Source: an uncultured Clostridia bacterium
GTDB lineage: Bacteria > Bacillota > Clostridia > Oscillospirales > Oscillospiraceae
DNA length: 32,139 nt
Direction: 5' to 3'
Assembly (NCBI GenBank): GCA_947164825.1
Contig: CAMUYE010000018.1
Coordinates: 1 to 32,139 of the forward strand
Shown: piece by piece, positions 32,050 to 32,139 of the stretch
Position numbering within the stretch: position 1 is the stretch's first letter
How the letters are laid out: each line of letters starts with the position of its first letter
The notes under the pieces: model-generated
Database searches by the model: none
The model's input: the letters and a program-made list of their open reading frames with translations, nothing else
What the model was told of the DNA's origin: nothing
Made by a program: the position numbers and the translations under genes

Positions 32050-32089
32050 AAAAAAGAGGAGAACGCGAAAATGCGTTCTCCTCTTTTTT
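32050..32089 (+). terminator. Intrinsic terminator after the zinc-ribbon protein gene
   Basis: A perfect 17-bp stem (32050-32066 and 32073-32089) with a 6-nt loop, A-run before and T-run after. It can work in both directions. Confidence 0.9.
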
Positions 32090-32101
32090 CAGTCTGTCAA
32101 A

Positions 32102-32136
32102 GAACCGCAGGTTTCAGAGGGTGAAATCTGCGGTTC
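32102..32136. other. Hairpin at the right edge
   Basis: GAACCGCAGGTTTCA pairs with TGAAATCTGCGGTTC (15 bp, one G-U) around a 5-nt loop. No T-run follows within the window. It may be a second terminator or the edge of a repeat. Confidence 0.4.
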
Positions 32137-32139
32137 AAG

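Overview
The window looks like part of a chromosome from a high-GC, spore-forming anaerobe of the Firmicutes, most likely an Oscillospiraceae-type gut Clostridia. This is inferred from the strong AGGAGG-type ribosome binding sites, SigA-type promoters, rpsB-tsf, a YlmC/YmxH sporulation-family gene, SLH and lipoprotein cell-surface genes, a YitT membrane protein and an oxygen-independent molybdenum hydroxylase. There is no rRNA, tRNA, CRISPR array, transposase or phage gene.

Left part (1-6700). The 3' end of preA (dihydropyrimidine dehydrogenase, Fe-S subunit) is followed by a roughly 164-bp structured element with ragged inverted ends, then a perfect bidirectional terminator. On the minus strand follow rpsB-tsf (perfect promoter, 200-nt leader carrying a palindromic dispersed-type repeat), a DUF4349 lipoprotein, a YlmC/YmxH PRC-barrel protein with a possible SigE promoter, an SLH surface protein and a Fes/BesA-like esterase. 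The esterase is divergent from a YitT/DUF2179 membrane protein, and both have consensus promoters.

Middle (6900-18300). The YitT gene converges on a tldD-tldE-molybdenum hydroxylase group read on the minus strand. The hydroxylase is a fused two-[2Fe-2S] plus molybdopterin polypeptide without a FAD subunit nearby. Divergent from tldD is a 1541-residue secreted papain-family (C1) protease with a lectin-like domain and long internal repeats. Its codon use is so C-biased at third positions that the antisense strand is open for 1588 codons.

Right part (18350-31000). One long plus-strand operon, tightly packed and often translationally coupled, appears devoted to handling acyl groups. It contains an AMP-dependent acyl ligase fused to a carrier domain, two PlsC-type acyltransferases, a second acyl ligase, a stand-alone acyl carrier protein, a membrane-anchored alpha/beta hydrolase, a DegV (FakB-like) fatty-acid-binding protein, a GPH-type MFS transporter, a FakA-like fatty acid kinase and a second membrane-anchored hydrolase whose nucleophile is Cys rather than Ser. 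The set has two ways to activate a free fatty acid (acyl-AMP to acyl-ACP, and acyl-phosphate) plus two acyltransferases, but no ketosynthase. This points to scavenging and incorporation of ready-made acyl chains, or assembly of an unusual acylated product, rather than chain synthesis. It is the best candidate here for an undescribed system. A small two-helix membrane protein, a third membrane-anchored hydrolase and a zinc-ribbon membrane protein follow as separate units.
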